NCBI GenBank assembly: GCA_015486915.1
Contig: WFQS01000224.1
Location: 1-9,353 of the forward strand
Direction: 5' to 3'
Source: Desulfobacteraceae bacterium
GTDB taxonomy: Bacteria > Desulfobacterota > Desulfobacteria > Desulfobacterales > Desulfobacteraceae
Length of the DNA stretch: 9,353 bases
Shown: one piece after another, positions 1 through 7,575 of the stretch
Layout of the letters: each line of letters begins with the position of its first letter
How positions within the stretch are numbered: the stretch's first letter is position 1
Program-made: the position numbers and the translations under genes
Notes under the pieces: generated by a model
The model's input: only the letters and a program-made list of their open reading frames with translations
The model's database searches: none
What the model was told of the DNA's origin: nothing

Positions 1-554
1 CAATCAAACCTTCCGGAATATGCGGGACAGGCGTTATAAGTGCCATCGCCCCAATGTGTAAAAACCACATCATTGAACCCAATGGCGCTTTTAATAAAAA
101 TATGGATTCTGCTGCAGTCAACAAAGATGATTCAGGCAGAATGCAATATGTTGTGGTTCCGGAAATTCTGTCAAATGACGGCTCAGATATATTTATCAGC
201 CAGAAGGATATAAGATCTGTTCAACTTGGAAAATCCGCTTTGATCACCGGAATAAAATTTCTTCTTAACAATGCTGGATTTGACAAGCCGGAAAAAATTT
301 TAATTGCAGGGGCTTTTGGTTCATTTCTTGACAAAGAAGATATGATCACCCTTGGAATGATTCCTCCTGTGAAGATGGACAGTATTAAAGTTACAGGAAA
401 CTCGGCCGGGGCAGGTGCTGTCATGGTGTTATGCGATGACTCATTCCTTGAAGAATCCATTGATATATCAAGAAAAATATCCACAATTGATCTTGCCTGT
501 AATAAGGATTTTCAGGAAATTTTCGTTAACCAGCTCAGTTTCCCCGTTATGTGA
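1..554 (+). CDS. Corrinoid activation protein (DUF4445 / RACo / RamA family), C-terminal part
   Basis: The frame is open from base 3 to the TGA at 552-554, so this is the last 183 residues of a gene starting left of the window; the ATG at 54 is internal. Visible motifs are ICGTGVISAI near the edge, a Q-K-D-I-R-x-V-Q-L-G-K segment, AGAFGSFLD, and GNSAGAGAVMVL near the C-terminus. This series is typical of the ASKHA-fold C-terminal domain of reductive activators of corrinoid proteins. Family members use ATP and a low-potential electron, passed through an N-terminal 2Fe-2S domain (not in the window), to reduce inactive Co(II) corrinoid to Co(I) in methyltransferase systems. They act in the cytoplasm. 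A sigma-54 regulator follows 25 bases downstream on the same strand and may control the locus. The family is well supported; the methyl donor cannot be told from this fragment. Confidence 0.85.
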   Translation, partial: IKPSGICGTGVISAIAPMCKNHIIEPNGAFNKNMDSAAVNKDDSGRMQYVVVPEILSNDGSDIFISQKDIRSVQLGKSALITGIKFLLNNAGFDKPEKILIAGAFGSFLDKEDMITLGMIPPVKMDSIKVTGNSAGAGAVMVLCDDSFLEESIDISRKISTIDLACNKDFQEIFVNQLSFPVM

Positions 555-565
555 GGATAAAAATT

Positions 566-571
566 AAAGGA
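566..571 (+). promoter_or_regulatory. Ribosome binding site of the sigma-54 regulator
   Basis: AAAGGA lies 8 bases before the ATG at 580, between the stop of the corrinoid activator gene (554) and the regulator. It supports this start and suggests translation from a shared mRNA. Confidence 0.65.
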
Positions 572-579
572 ATCTCGCC

Positions 580-2157
580 ATGTCCCTTACCGGAAATTCA
601 AATTTATCAAGCCTGTTAGATGTGAAAAACATCGATTTTTTATCGGTGCTGAACCGTCTCGATGATGGTGTGATTATTGCGGATGCCGAGGGAATCATTG
701 TATTTTACAATATCGCACAGTCCAGGATAGACGGATTGACTCCTGAAAACGTGATCGGACGTAAGGTAACGGAAATATATGAACTCAATAACCGCACCAG
801 TATGATAATGCAGGTTATTTACAAGCACGCGGCCATTAAAAACAGGGCTTTTTTTTACAGGGCCTGTTCCGGAAAGGTGGCCAACACCATCACAAGCGTA
901 TATCCTCTTTTCAAAGGAGAATCCATCAATGGAGTGATCTGCTTTGTCAAGGACTATGAACTGCTTTACAGGTCCACGCCCATGGCCACAATAACTGAAT
1001 ACAGACCTGATCTTGGCAATGGTACCCAGTATTCCTTTGCAGACCTTATAGGCAGCGGACCGAATTTTCAGAAAGTGGTGTATACCGCCCGAAAAGCTGC
1101 AGCCTCTCCTTCTCCCATCATGATCCAGGGAGAAACAGGCACAGGCAAGGAACTCTTTGCCCAGGCTGTTCACAATCACAGCCAGCGCAGAGAAAAAAAA
1201 TTTGTAGGGGTAAATTGCGCTGCCATTCCCCATGATCTTCTCGAAGGTATGTTATTTGGTACAACAAAAGGAGCTTTTACAGGTGCCATGGATAAACAGG
1301 GGCTTTTTGAGACAGCAAACAACGGCACTCTGTTTCTTGATGAACTTCTGGCCATGCCAATGGAACTCCAGGCAAAATTGTTAAGGGTTCTGCAGGAAAA
1401 AAAAGTCAGACGGGTGGGCTCAGTAAAGGAAATTCCCGTTAATGTTAAGATCATAAGCTCAGTGAGTGAAAATCCCCGTAATGCCATCAGGAAAAGAAAA
1501 TTGCGGACAGATCTGTTCTACAGGCTGGCAGTCGTCATCATAAAGCTTCCACCTCTAAGGGAGCGCCAGGCATGTATGGATGATCTAATGAACCATTTCA
1601 TTGAAAAATACAATAATCGGTTAGGAACCCATGTACAGCATGTTTCCGGAAAGATCCAGGAGCTGTTCACCGCATACCAGTGGCCGGGAAATGTAAGGGA
1701 GCTTGCACATTTGATCGAAGGGGCCATGAATATGGCAGGCCAGGAGGAGACCATCGGCACAAAACATTTTATCCCGGGACTGGACTGCTTAGAACCCGTG
1801 GATTTCACCTGTCAGGATGCATATATTTTTCATTCCGGAAATCATGAAAATCTCTCCTCCGGGATTTTGTCTTCCGAAACTTTTTTCCCCGGAAAAACAA
1901 ATCCCGGAGAAACAAATTCAGAAAAAGCAGATAGCGACGGCATTGATAATCAAACTGAAAAATCATCACCTGACAAAATTAAAAATTTTGCCCTTGAAAA
2001 AGCCGAGCACGAAAAATCAGCCATAAGAACTGCTCTTGCAACTGCAGGTGGAAATGTGACAAAGGCCGCCATTAATATGGGTATCTCAAGGCAGCTGCTT
2101 CATTATAAAATCAAAAAATACGGCTTCTGCCGTATTGATTTTATCCGTCGCCATTAA
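580..2157 (+). CDS. Sigma-54-dependent transcriptional activator with PAS sensor domain
   Basis: A full-length 525-residue enhancer-binding protein. Residues about 15-130 form a PAS-like sensor region. The AAA+ sigma-54 interaction domain covers about 155-395: Walker A GETGTGKE at 184-191, the sigma-54 contact loop GAFTGA at 231-236, Walker B GTLFLDE at 249-255, and an R-x-D-L-F-Y-R-L segment downstream. A Lys/Glu/Ser-rich linker (about 425-475) leads to a Fis-type helix-turn-helix at about 490-516 (GGNVTKAAINMGISRQLLHY). The GAFTGA loop and Walker motifs are intact, so it should remodel sigma-54 RNA polymerase. The start is set by AAAGGA at 566-571, 8 bases before the ATG. It lacks a phosphoacceptor receiver domain, so the signal is probably a small molecule or redox state sensed by PAS. 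By position it may regulate the neighbouring corrinoid-dependent methyltransferase genes; that is inference. The last 41 bases contain a hairpin better suited to terminating opposite-strand transcription. Confidence 0.93.
   Translation: MSLTGNSNLSSLLDVKNIDFLSVLNRLDDGVIIADAEGIIVFYNIAQSRIDGLTPENVIGRKVTEIYELNNRTSMIMQVIYKHAAIKNRAFFYRACSGKVANTITSVYPLFKGESINGVICFVKDYELLYRSTPMATITEYRPDLGNGTQYSFADLIGSGPNFQKVVYTARKAAASPSPIMIQGETGTGKELFAQAVHNHSQRREKKFVGVNCAAIPHDLLEGMLFGTTKGAFTGAMDKQGLFETANNGTLFLDELLAMPMELQAKLLRVLQEKKVRRVGSVKEIPVNVKIISSVSENPRNAIRKRKLRTDLFYRLAVVIIKLPPLRERQACMDDLMNHFIEKYNNRLGTHVQHVSGKIQELFTAYQWPGNVRELAHLIEGAMNMAGQEETIGTKHFIPGLDCLEPVDFTCQDAYIFHSGNHENLSSGILSSETFFPGKTNPGETNSEKADSDGIDNQTEKSSPDKIKNFALEKAEHEKSAIRTALATAGGNVTKAAINMGISRQLLHYKIKKYGFCRIDFIRRH
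2109..2136 (-). terminator. Intrinsic terminator for the leftward BREX transcript, inside the regulator gene's 3' end
   Basis: A perfect 8-base-pair stem, AATACGGC/GCCGTATT, with a 4-base loop occupies 2117-2136. Read on the - strand the second arm runs straight into TTTTTTGATTTTAT, the classical hairpin plus T-run layout. On the + strand the hairpin is followed only by GATTTTATCC and precedes the regulator's stop codon, so it is a poor terminator for that gene. It lies about 185 bases beyond the brxL stop with no gene between, so I assign it to the BREX operon. Activity is predicted from sequence only. Confidence 0.65.
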
Positions 2158-2319
2158 ACTGCCATGTGGCATATCTGAATTTACCTGAATTTCTTTAACA
2201 CGAAGAGCCCCACCAGTACGGAAAAAGTCTTGATAAATTACCATAAAAGTCGCCATCAATTCCCTGTCCACAATATTCTGACATTGCCTGCCCCCTCACA
2301 GTGATAGAAAACTGCTATT
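2158..2319. other. Convergent intergenic region between regulator gene and brxL
   Basis: A 162-base stretch between two converging genes, with no convincing gene. It has a weak inverted repeat TGCCA-TG-TGGCA at 2161-2172 whose loop is too short to be a good hairpin, and an imperfect hairpin (GTGATAG/CTATTTCAC, 2301-2323) running into the brxL stop without a T-run. A GTG-started - strand frame of 61 codons crosses it but ends inside the regulator gene and resembles nothing I know. This is the junction between the metabolic locus and the defence operon. Confidence 0.6.
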
Positions 2320-4356
2320 TCACTCAACCCCAAGTGCCTTATAGACTGCATCCACAGGATCTGAATAAAAACTGGTCTGGAATTTCGCAAATAGTTCTCC
2401 TGGAATAGTTGGGACATCCCCTACACTGCTCATGGGCATAAGGATACGTTTTGCACCAGCATCAAAACCCACCTGGAGTGTTTCGGCCAAGTTGGAGGCC
2501 TTTTCTATTGTTCCACCCAGGCTCATATTTCCAAGAATAATCATTTGACTCTGGACTGGTTTACCCATCAACCCAGAACATAAGGTAATAAAACTACATA
2601 AGGTTAAATCAGCAACAGGGCCGGTGCTTTGCATTTCAACAATATGAAGATGATAATCATGATCAATTACTTTTGACATGGAACTGACCCTTGACATATT
2701 TGCCTTAAAATAGTCATAGGCAATTTTTATGGCTTCTTTTGTTTTGGTATCAGTTCCAGAGCCTGACATGGTTAATTTACCATTGCCGGGTGATACCTGA
2801 AGCTCAAGCCGGTATAATCCAGGGTGTCCTGATGTTCCAGGCATAATTGTATGCATGGTTCCTGGATTCATGGAGCCGTCAGGAATAAGAGACCCTCCGC
2901 CCTGTTCAAGAACGCTGACAAACTTTTCTTCTAAAGAATCATTGTCAATATAGCTGAAATGAACGTCATAAAATTCCATACCACCGATTTTTTTCAGCTG
3001 TTCCTTGACACGTCTTCTACTTTCAAGGGCATAGATAAGGCAGCGCTCAACAGCATCTTTATCAAACTCTCCATGTGGATAAATAATTTTTAAAAGTCCT
3101 GATACCGTTTTTCTGACAGCAATGATGTCTCTTTGATTCAGGTTGTTTCCGATTTTAAAGTATTGATCAATGGCATCGGAAAAGCTTTTTTTTCGCATCT
3201 CTCTTAAAAATTCGGCAAGAAAATCAACAATTAATCCATATTGATTGGTAAGGAATTCCGGCCTCATTTTAGGGATTTCCCATCCTGGCAGATATGCGTG
3301 CATTCTGTCAAAAAAAGCGGAATCAATCATTTCATCAGGAAATGGTGCAAACAAATGACTGGTTTTCACAAGCGTATCTACGCTTTGATTAATGTTGCCC
3401 ACAAAAACCATGGCAGCATTGGCGTTGATAATATCCCTCCCTCTTGAAAAAGAACCTGATGCCATAAAATCTTTCATGATCTGTACACCATCTTTATCTT
3501 TAAAACGGATGCCTGCAACCTCATCAAATGCAACAGTATCCCAGACACCTACAAGCCCGACTTTTCGACTGCTTAAATTATAAAACAGATTTGCCACTGT
3601 TGTCTGCCCGCCCGACACTAAAATTGAATTTGGACTTATTTCCCTATAAATATGGCTTTTTCCAGTACCTCTGGGTCCCAGTTCACAAAGATTGTAATTA
3701 TTTTCAACCAGAGGGATCAGCCGTGTAAGAAGATGCCATTTGACACGTTCTTCAAAAACTATAGGTTCAAGCCCGGTGGATCTGAGGATCATATCAATCC
3801 ATTGTCCCTCGGTAAATGCTTTACGCCCTTCAAAAATAGATTCCATATCAAGATTGGGCATTTGAATCGGTTTAAGCTCTGATATCAAAAAGGGTGAATC
3901 CTGTGAGCCCTCTTCATAATAATACTGGAGATTTAAAATACACCAGATACCGCCGACCAGAAGCTTTTCATATCGTTTTACAATATCACTGGTAACTTCA
4001 AGCCCTTTAACACCAAGATTTGATAAAATGGCTTCATAGACATCTCGTTTTTCATTAAGTTTGACCGTGACTTTATCAATGATTTTATAGCTGCCGGTTT
4101 CTTTAATTTTGGATTTAACTTTTTCAGCCTCATCCGGGCGGACATAATTATCTGACAAAATCTGTTTTACTGTTTTAAGGCCTTCCTGAATCACCTCTTC
4201 ATCTTCCACGGCACAATACATCCCCAGAAGATATTCCAGGACATAAACCGGAACATTTGCTCCTTCCCTGAGAAGCTTAGTCAAGTCTTTCCGCACCACA
4301 CGGCCTGCGAAATGAATATTTAACAATACATCAATACTGGCTTCTTCTTTTTCCAT
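2320..4356 (-). CDS. brxL: BREX system AAA+ / Lon-like protein BrxL
   Basis: A 678-residue protein of normal length for type 1 BREX BrxL. The N-terminal region carries family-like segments (HFAGRVVRKDL, GANVPVYVLEYLLG, NYVRPDEAEKVKS) and precedes an AAA+ core with Walker A GPRGTGKS at 227-234 (K233) and Walker B AFDE with D278/E279. The C-terminal Lon-like domain ends with the conserved IPGELFAKF...DPVDAVYKALGVE tail. In Lon the catalytic Ser lies in GPSAG; here the matching stretch is GPVAD at 579-583, so the Ser is absent, although a Lys (K619, GGTIEK) sits at about the dyad Lys position. A proteolytic role is therefore doubtful. Studied BrxL proteins are DNA-binding AAA+ oligomers needed for phage restriction. 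The start is supported by AGGTGG 4 bases before the ATG, overlapping the pglZ stop region. It is the last gene of the operon. Confidence 0.95.
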   Translation of the reverse strand: MEKEEASIDVLLNIHFAGRVVRKDLTKLLREGANVPVYVLEYLLGMYCAVEDEEVIQEGLKTVKQILSDNYVRPDEAEKVKSKIKETGSYKIIDKVTVKLNEKRDVYEAILSNLGVKGLEVTSDIVKRYEKLLVGGIWCILNLQYYYEEGSQDSPFLISELKPIQMPNLDMESIFEGRKAFTEGQWIDMILRSTGLEPIVFEERVKWHLLTRLIPLVENNYNLCELGPRGTGKSHIYREISPNSILVSGGQTTVANLFYNLSSRKVGLVGVWDTVAFDEVAGIRFKDKDGVQIMKDFMASGSFSRGRDIINANAAMVFVGNINQSVDTLVKTSHLFAPFPDEMIDSAFFDRMHAYLPGWEIPKMRPEFLTNQYGLIVDFLAEFLREMRKKSFSDAIDQYFKIGNNLNQRDIIAVRKTVSGLLKIIYPHGEFDKDAVERCLIYALESRRRVKEQLKKIGGMEFYDVHFSYIDNDSLEEKFVSVLEQGGGSLIPDGSMNPGTMHTIMPGTSGHPGLYRLELQVSPGNGKLTMSGSGTDTKTKEAIKIAYDYFKANMSRVSSMSKVIDHDYHLHIVEMQSTGPVADLTLCSFITLCSGLMGKPVQSQMIILGNMSLGGTIEKASNLAETLQVGFDAGAKRILMPMSSVGDVPTIPGELFAKFQTSFYSDPVDAVYKALGVE

Positions 4357-4360
4357 AAAA

Positions 4361-4366
4361 CCACCT
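4361..4366 (-). promoter_or_regulatory. Ribosome binding site of brxL
   Basis: AGGTGG on the - strand lies 4 bases before the brxL ATG and overlaps the TAG stop of pglZ (4367-4365). This arrangement suggests that translation termination on pglZ feeds initiation on brxL. Confidence 0.7.
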
Positions 4367-7010
4367 AAAAATCATTGGCAAAAGCAATATCTATCATTAT
4401 TGGCAATCTTTCATATTCTGTTTCATCCTCTGCATTCCGAAGAACCAGAGAATATTCTTTTTTATTGTCAAACGAGCCAGATTTTAAAGGCAGCTTGACT
4501 GTTTTTTTCCGTTCATCCATGGATGTTGAACTGCTGTCAAAAGTTATGGTCTCTTCGCTGCTGATAATCTCGTTCCCATCCCGCAAAGATATTTTCAAGG
4601 TTCTGGACTTCATGCGCTGGGAAACGGCATCGGTCTGGATGAATTCAAATCTGGGGATATTGGTTACAATCTTTTTGACAGACCCAAGTAAAGAAATCCC
4701 CACCACACCAATCTGGGATTTTTCCTTATGGATTCCCTTCATTTCAGATACTGTTACAACCGGTATAACGATTTCCTGTAGCATGGCTCCTCCGTGGAAA
4801 AACTTTGCACCGCCGACAAAATTGAATCGGTTTGTTCCCCTGGGCAGCCAGAATGTCATATCTTCTTCTGTATTGGATGTTTGTTTTGTGCTGCCCGCAA
4901 ACACCTTATCAGGTTTCCCCAGGTCTTTTCCCAGAATGAATCGTTTATGCTTTTTAACAATATTTTCGGGCTCTATATCCAAAATACTTTTGTCCAGTTG
5001 AGCAGGATTTTTTCCCTGATAAATAAATCCATGATCTGCCGTTATAATGACCCGGGTTCCATTAAGGCTGTTAATGATAAATCCTACAAGAGCGGTTAGC
5101 TCATCAATGGCAGTCCTTACAGCTTCAAAAGTTTTATCTTCTGAAACTGCCTTATCTCCAACAGCATCAATCTGATCATGATAAATATAAATGACCCGGT
5201 GGGGTTTTACAAAGTCCCTGCCCTTGTCTTTGCTCATGGCTGACAGATCCGAAGCTTTAACAGTAGTTCCGTTATAATTTTTTAAAATTGCAGCACGCTG
5301 ATCAAACGAACCGGTTGGTTGCCCGTCAAGCAATGGATTTGCGGAGTCATTTTTAAAGGATAGTGATTTATAAGGCAGCAATGAGGCCATTCCCAGGGCG
5401 GTAAAACCTGGCAGGATACCAAGCATGGGTTCAATCTCAGCCTTAAGCCGATACTTACCATTAATCTGGTCTGTCATCTCTTTTCCTGCTTCATAGCGGA
5501 AAGCATCACTGACAATGACAAAAATGCGATTCCGATCAGATTTGTCTAATACGGGTTTTATCTTTTCATCAAAAAAATTATATTGATTGCAAATACCCGG
5601 CAGGTGCCAGTGGTCCAGCAAACCATGTTCAGCATCCAAGCCTCCATCCAGAAAATCCCCCCAGTTTAAGGAGAGCTGTTCCATAAACCAGGTGCTGTAA
5701 CAATCTTCCACAGACGACCGGAGTTTTTTTAGAATATCCCACCCAGCCTGTTCAGTTTTATTGGCAAGTTCATTAAATAACCTGTAAAATTGATCAAAAA
5801 GAAAAAGTTCCAGAGTATAAGCATTAAACATTTTATCAGCAGATTTAAATTTAAATCCTGCATCATATTTTTTTCTTAAATCAAACAATTTTATAGCTGT
5901 TCTTAAAGCCTGGTAAGCTGATTTATAAAGATTGTCTTTTATATCATCATCAAAAGCAGTATTTGCCCAATAACCGTCTAACCTTTTTTTTATTGCATCT
6001 TGAATGTTTGAAAAATCTTTTTTAAAATCTTCAATGATCTGATCCCTGAATGAGCTGATGATTCTTTGCTCCACATTTTCAAAGGTCATTACATTTAAAA
6101 GCTCGTTAATACCAATGGAGGAAAGCACCTGATCCATATTCAATTTTTTTGCCACATGCCTTGAAACCCAATTAAAACTTCTGCAATATATAGTGTGGGT
6201 CTGCCACTGATTAAGAAAAATAGAAGCGTTAATCGTTTTTGGAGACTCTGAGATTTTAAAATGCTCAAGACTGATTGCCAGTTCTTCTTTGCCATTGTTT
6301 GAAAAATCAGTTACAAAAATTCTTATCAGAAGATCCATCAAACCTAATGTAGATTGGTTTGATGTGGACTGGTTTACAGAACCAAAGGTGTGCACCATAA
6401 GTTTCCAAAAGGAAGGAGCAAGGCCTAATTTATTAATTTCCTTCCATGGTTTTGCATCCATTGCCGGATCAAAGTGGTCATCTTTACAAAAAGAGTCTGC
6501 AAGTTTCATGAGAACAGCAAAAGGGCCAGGCTGATTTGCCCTTGCAACCACAGTGATCATTTTAAGATCAAGTTCATCTTCTCTATCATCTGGATCAACC
6601 CATTTATTCAGCCTGTTAAGCCTGTCCTGACTCCTGAAAAATGCCTTTCTCTCTTTAATAAATGGTCGCAAACTCTGATTTGAAAGACCCAGCTCCTTAA
6701 TCAAAATAGATGCCTTGTCAGCATGGAAGACATAGGAATATAATTTTATATCACAAAGCCAGTCTGTTTCAGGTGCAGGCTCATAGTACGGGGCATAAAG
6801 GATGAATTTGTCGTTAATATCCTGGATTTCAAGTTTAATTTTTAGATCAAGGGCTCCGATTTCATCAAGCAGTAAGATAGTAGCATCATCCACCTGTATT
6901 GACGGCAGACTCTCTTCAAATTCCTTTTCTCCGTCATACCAGAAAATAATCCGTTTATTCTCTTCTTTAAAAATTCGGGTCAGGGTATGGTTTATCTGAT
7001 CAATATTCAT
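4365..7010 (-). CDS. pglZ: BREX type 1 protein PglZ (alkaline phosphatase superfamily)
   Basis: An 881-residue protein of the length and layout of type 1 (type A) PglZ. The N-terminal segment (RIIFWYDGEKEFEESL, LLLDEIGALDLKIKLE, FILYAPYYEPAPETDWL) is characteristic of this family. A central helical region follows, then the alkaline-phosphatase-like domain with IVSDAFRYEAG (Asp at 502) and ITADHGFIYQ (Asp659, His660), both metal-ligand type motifs. A Lys/Asp-rich C-terminal part follows. PglZ is a core BREX component and works with the methyltransferase PglX and ATPase BrxC in host DNA methylation and phage exclusion; its substrate is not established. Its start overlaps the upstream reading frame by 11 bases, with GGGAG 10 bases before the ATG. 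The motifs look intact, so the gene appears functional. The protein has a small NQST duplication near residues 212-221. Confidence 0.95.
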   Translation of the reverse strand: MNIDQINHTLTRIFKEENKRIIFWYDGEKEFEESLPSIQVDDATILLLDEIGALDLKIKLEIQDINDKFILYAPYYEPAPETDWLCDIKLYSYVFHADKASILIKELGLSNQSLRPFIKERKAFFRSQDRLNRLNKWVDPDDREDELDLKMITVVARANQPGPFAVLMKLADSFCKDDHFDPAMDAKPWKEINKLGLAPSFWKLMVHTFGSVNQSTSNQSTLGLMDLLIRIFVTDFSNNGKEELAISLEHFKISESPKTINASIFLNQWQTHTIYCRSFNWVSRHVAKKLNMDQVLSSIGINELLNVMTFENVEQRIISSFRDQIIEDFKKDFSNIQDAIKKRLDGYWANTAFDDDIKDNLYKSAYQALRTAIKLFDLRKKYDAGFKFKSADKMFNAYTLELFLFDQFYRLFNELANKTEQAGWDILKKLRSSVEDCYSTWFMEQLSLNWGDFLDGGLDAEHGLLDHWHLPGICNQYNFFDEKIKPVLDKSDRNRIFVIVSDAFRYEAGKEMTDQINGKYRLKAEIEPMLGILPGFTALGMASLLPYKSLSFKNDSANPLLDGQPTGSFDQRAAILKNYNGTTVKASDLSAMSKDKGRDFVKPHRVIYIYHDQIDAVGDKAVSEDKTFEAVRTAIDELTALVGFIINSLNGTRVIITADHGFIYQGKNPAQLDKSILDIEPENIVKKHKRFILGKDLGKPDKVFAGSTKQTSNTEEDMTFWLPRGTNRFNFVGGAKFFHGGAMLQEIVIPVVTVSEMKGIHKEKSQIGVVGISLLGSVKKIVTNIPRFEFIQTDAVSQRMKSRTLKISLRDGNEIISSEETITFDSSSTSMDERKKTVKLPLKSGSFDNKKEYSLVLRNAEDETEYERLPIMIDIAFANDF

Positions 7011-7575
7011 AATTTATAATCTCCCAACGCCCTCTTGTGCCTCCGACTCTTTTCAATACGCCTTTTTCCTTTAAAATATTCAAATGCTTCTTTACTGCTG
7101 AACCATTAATCTTCAACTTTTCAGCAATTGTTCTGTAACTGATTTTATTGTCCGAAATAATTAAATTGATAATCTCTTTTTGGCGGGAAGTCAGTTCAAT
7201 TGCCCCACCTATTGCCCCACCTATTGAGCCACCTGCGGTAAAATCTGTAAAGCCTGAATATATAGGCAATTCTACAACAAAAAAACTTCTGTTTGCATCA
7301 TCCGTATCAAAGAGAGGTTTATCAGAACCATTATCCTTCATTGCTTTGTAAATAATGGGGATTCCTGTTCCCCTGCCTTCTGTTAATCCCAGCTCTTTTA
7401 AAAAACTGCCGATTCGTCTGTTTCTGTATCGTCTTGTTCTTACAGTTCCTTTTTCAAAATCAGACTGCTTTAAGGATGGGTCAGCACCACTGTAGCTTAT
7501 GATTTCAATTGAAGATGGCAGGACCCTTACCTCAACAGGATATTCATTTATAAATTTCCGCCATAGTAAACATTT
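7000..7575 (-). pseudogene. N-terminally truncated COG2865-type ATP-binding / winged-helix protein
   Basis: Reading leftward, the frame is open from the codon after the TAA at 7578-7576 to the TGA at 7002-7000. It carries family-like stretches: YPVEVRVLPSSIEIISY, then RRYRNRRIGSFLKELGLTEG, then GRGTGIPIIYKAMKDNGS, i.e. the end of the GHKL-like ATPase half of COG2865 proteins. A Gly/Ala/Ile repeat linker follows, then a winged-helix domain (SYRTIAEKLKINGSAVKKHL). The AlbA_2 domain and the front of the ATPase domain are missing, and no start codon with a ribosome site precedes the conserved part. The first in-frame ATG is at 7341, without a visible Shine-Dalgarno, and would give 113 residues. 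Another frame just upstream reads KNVYYGGNL, which may match the family's NAVYH segment and suggests a frameshift near 7550. Full-length relatives commonly sit between pglX and pglZ in type 1 BREX operons. A short winged-helix product could still be made from 7341 and act as a regulator, but a broken gene is more likely. Confidence 0.75.
7199..7234 (-). repeat. Three 12-base tandem repeats encoding a Gly-Gly-Ala/Ser-Ile linker
   Basis: On the + strand ATTGCCCCACCT occurs twice in tandem (7199-7210, 7211-7222), followed by a variant with GAG in place of GCC-C (7223-7234, ATTGAGCCACCT). On the coding strand this gives GGSI-GGAI-GGAI, a flexible linker between the ATPase remnant and the winged helix. 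Length changes of this kind are expected from slippage and keep the frame. Confidence 0.85.

Noticed and set aside
2161..2172. Inverted repeat TGCCA-TG-TGGCA just after the regulator stop as its terminator
   Set aside because: The two-base loop and the lack of a following T-run make it unlikely to terminate transcription.
2147..2259. Imperfect 11-base direct repeat (GTCGCCATTAA at 2147, GTCGCCATCAA at 2249) near the island boundary, as a possible attachment or insertion site duplication
   Set aside because: It is too short and has one mismatch, there is no integrase or tRNA gene nearby, and such repeats are expected by chance.
2086..2271. 61-codon GTG-started frame on the - strand across the convergent intergenic region
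   Set aside because: It overlaps the end of the regulator gene, has no convincing ribosome site, and its product resembles nothing I recognise; it also spans the predicted terminator.
4375..5099. Long + strand frames within pglZ (and similar frames inside brxL and the regulator)
   Set aside because: They are antisense shadows of genes with clear family motifs, without ribosome sites or recognisable products.
4365..7010. Assignment of the locus to BREX type 4, which also contains brxL and pglZ
   Set aside because: The PglZ N-terminal motifs and 881-residue length, and a COG2865-type gene beside it, fit type 1 better; no PAPS-reductase-like gene is visible. The right flank would settle it.
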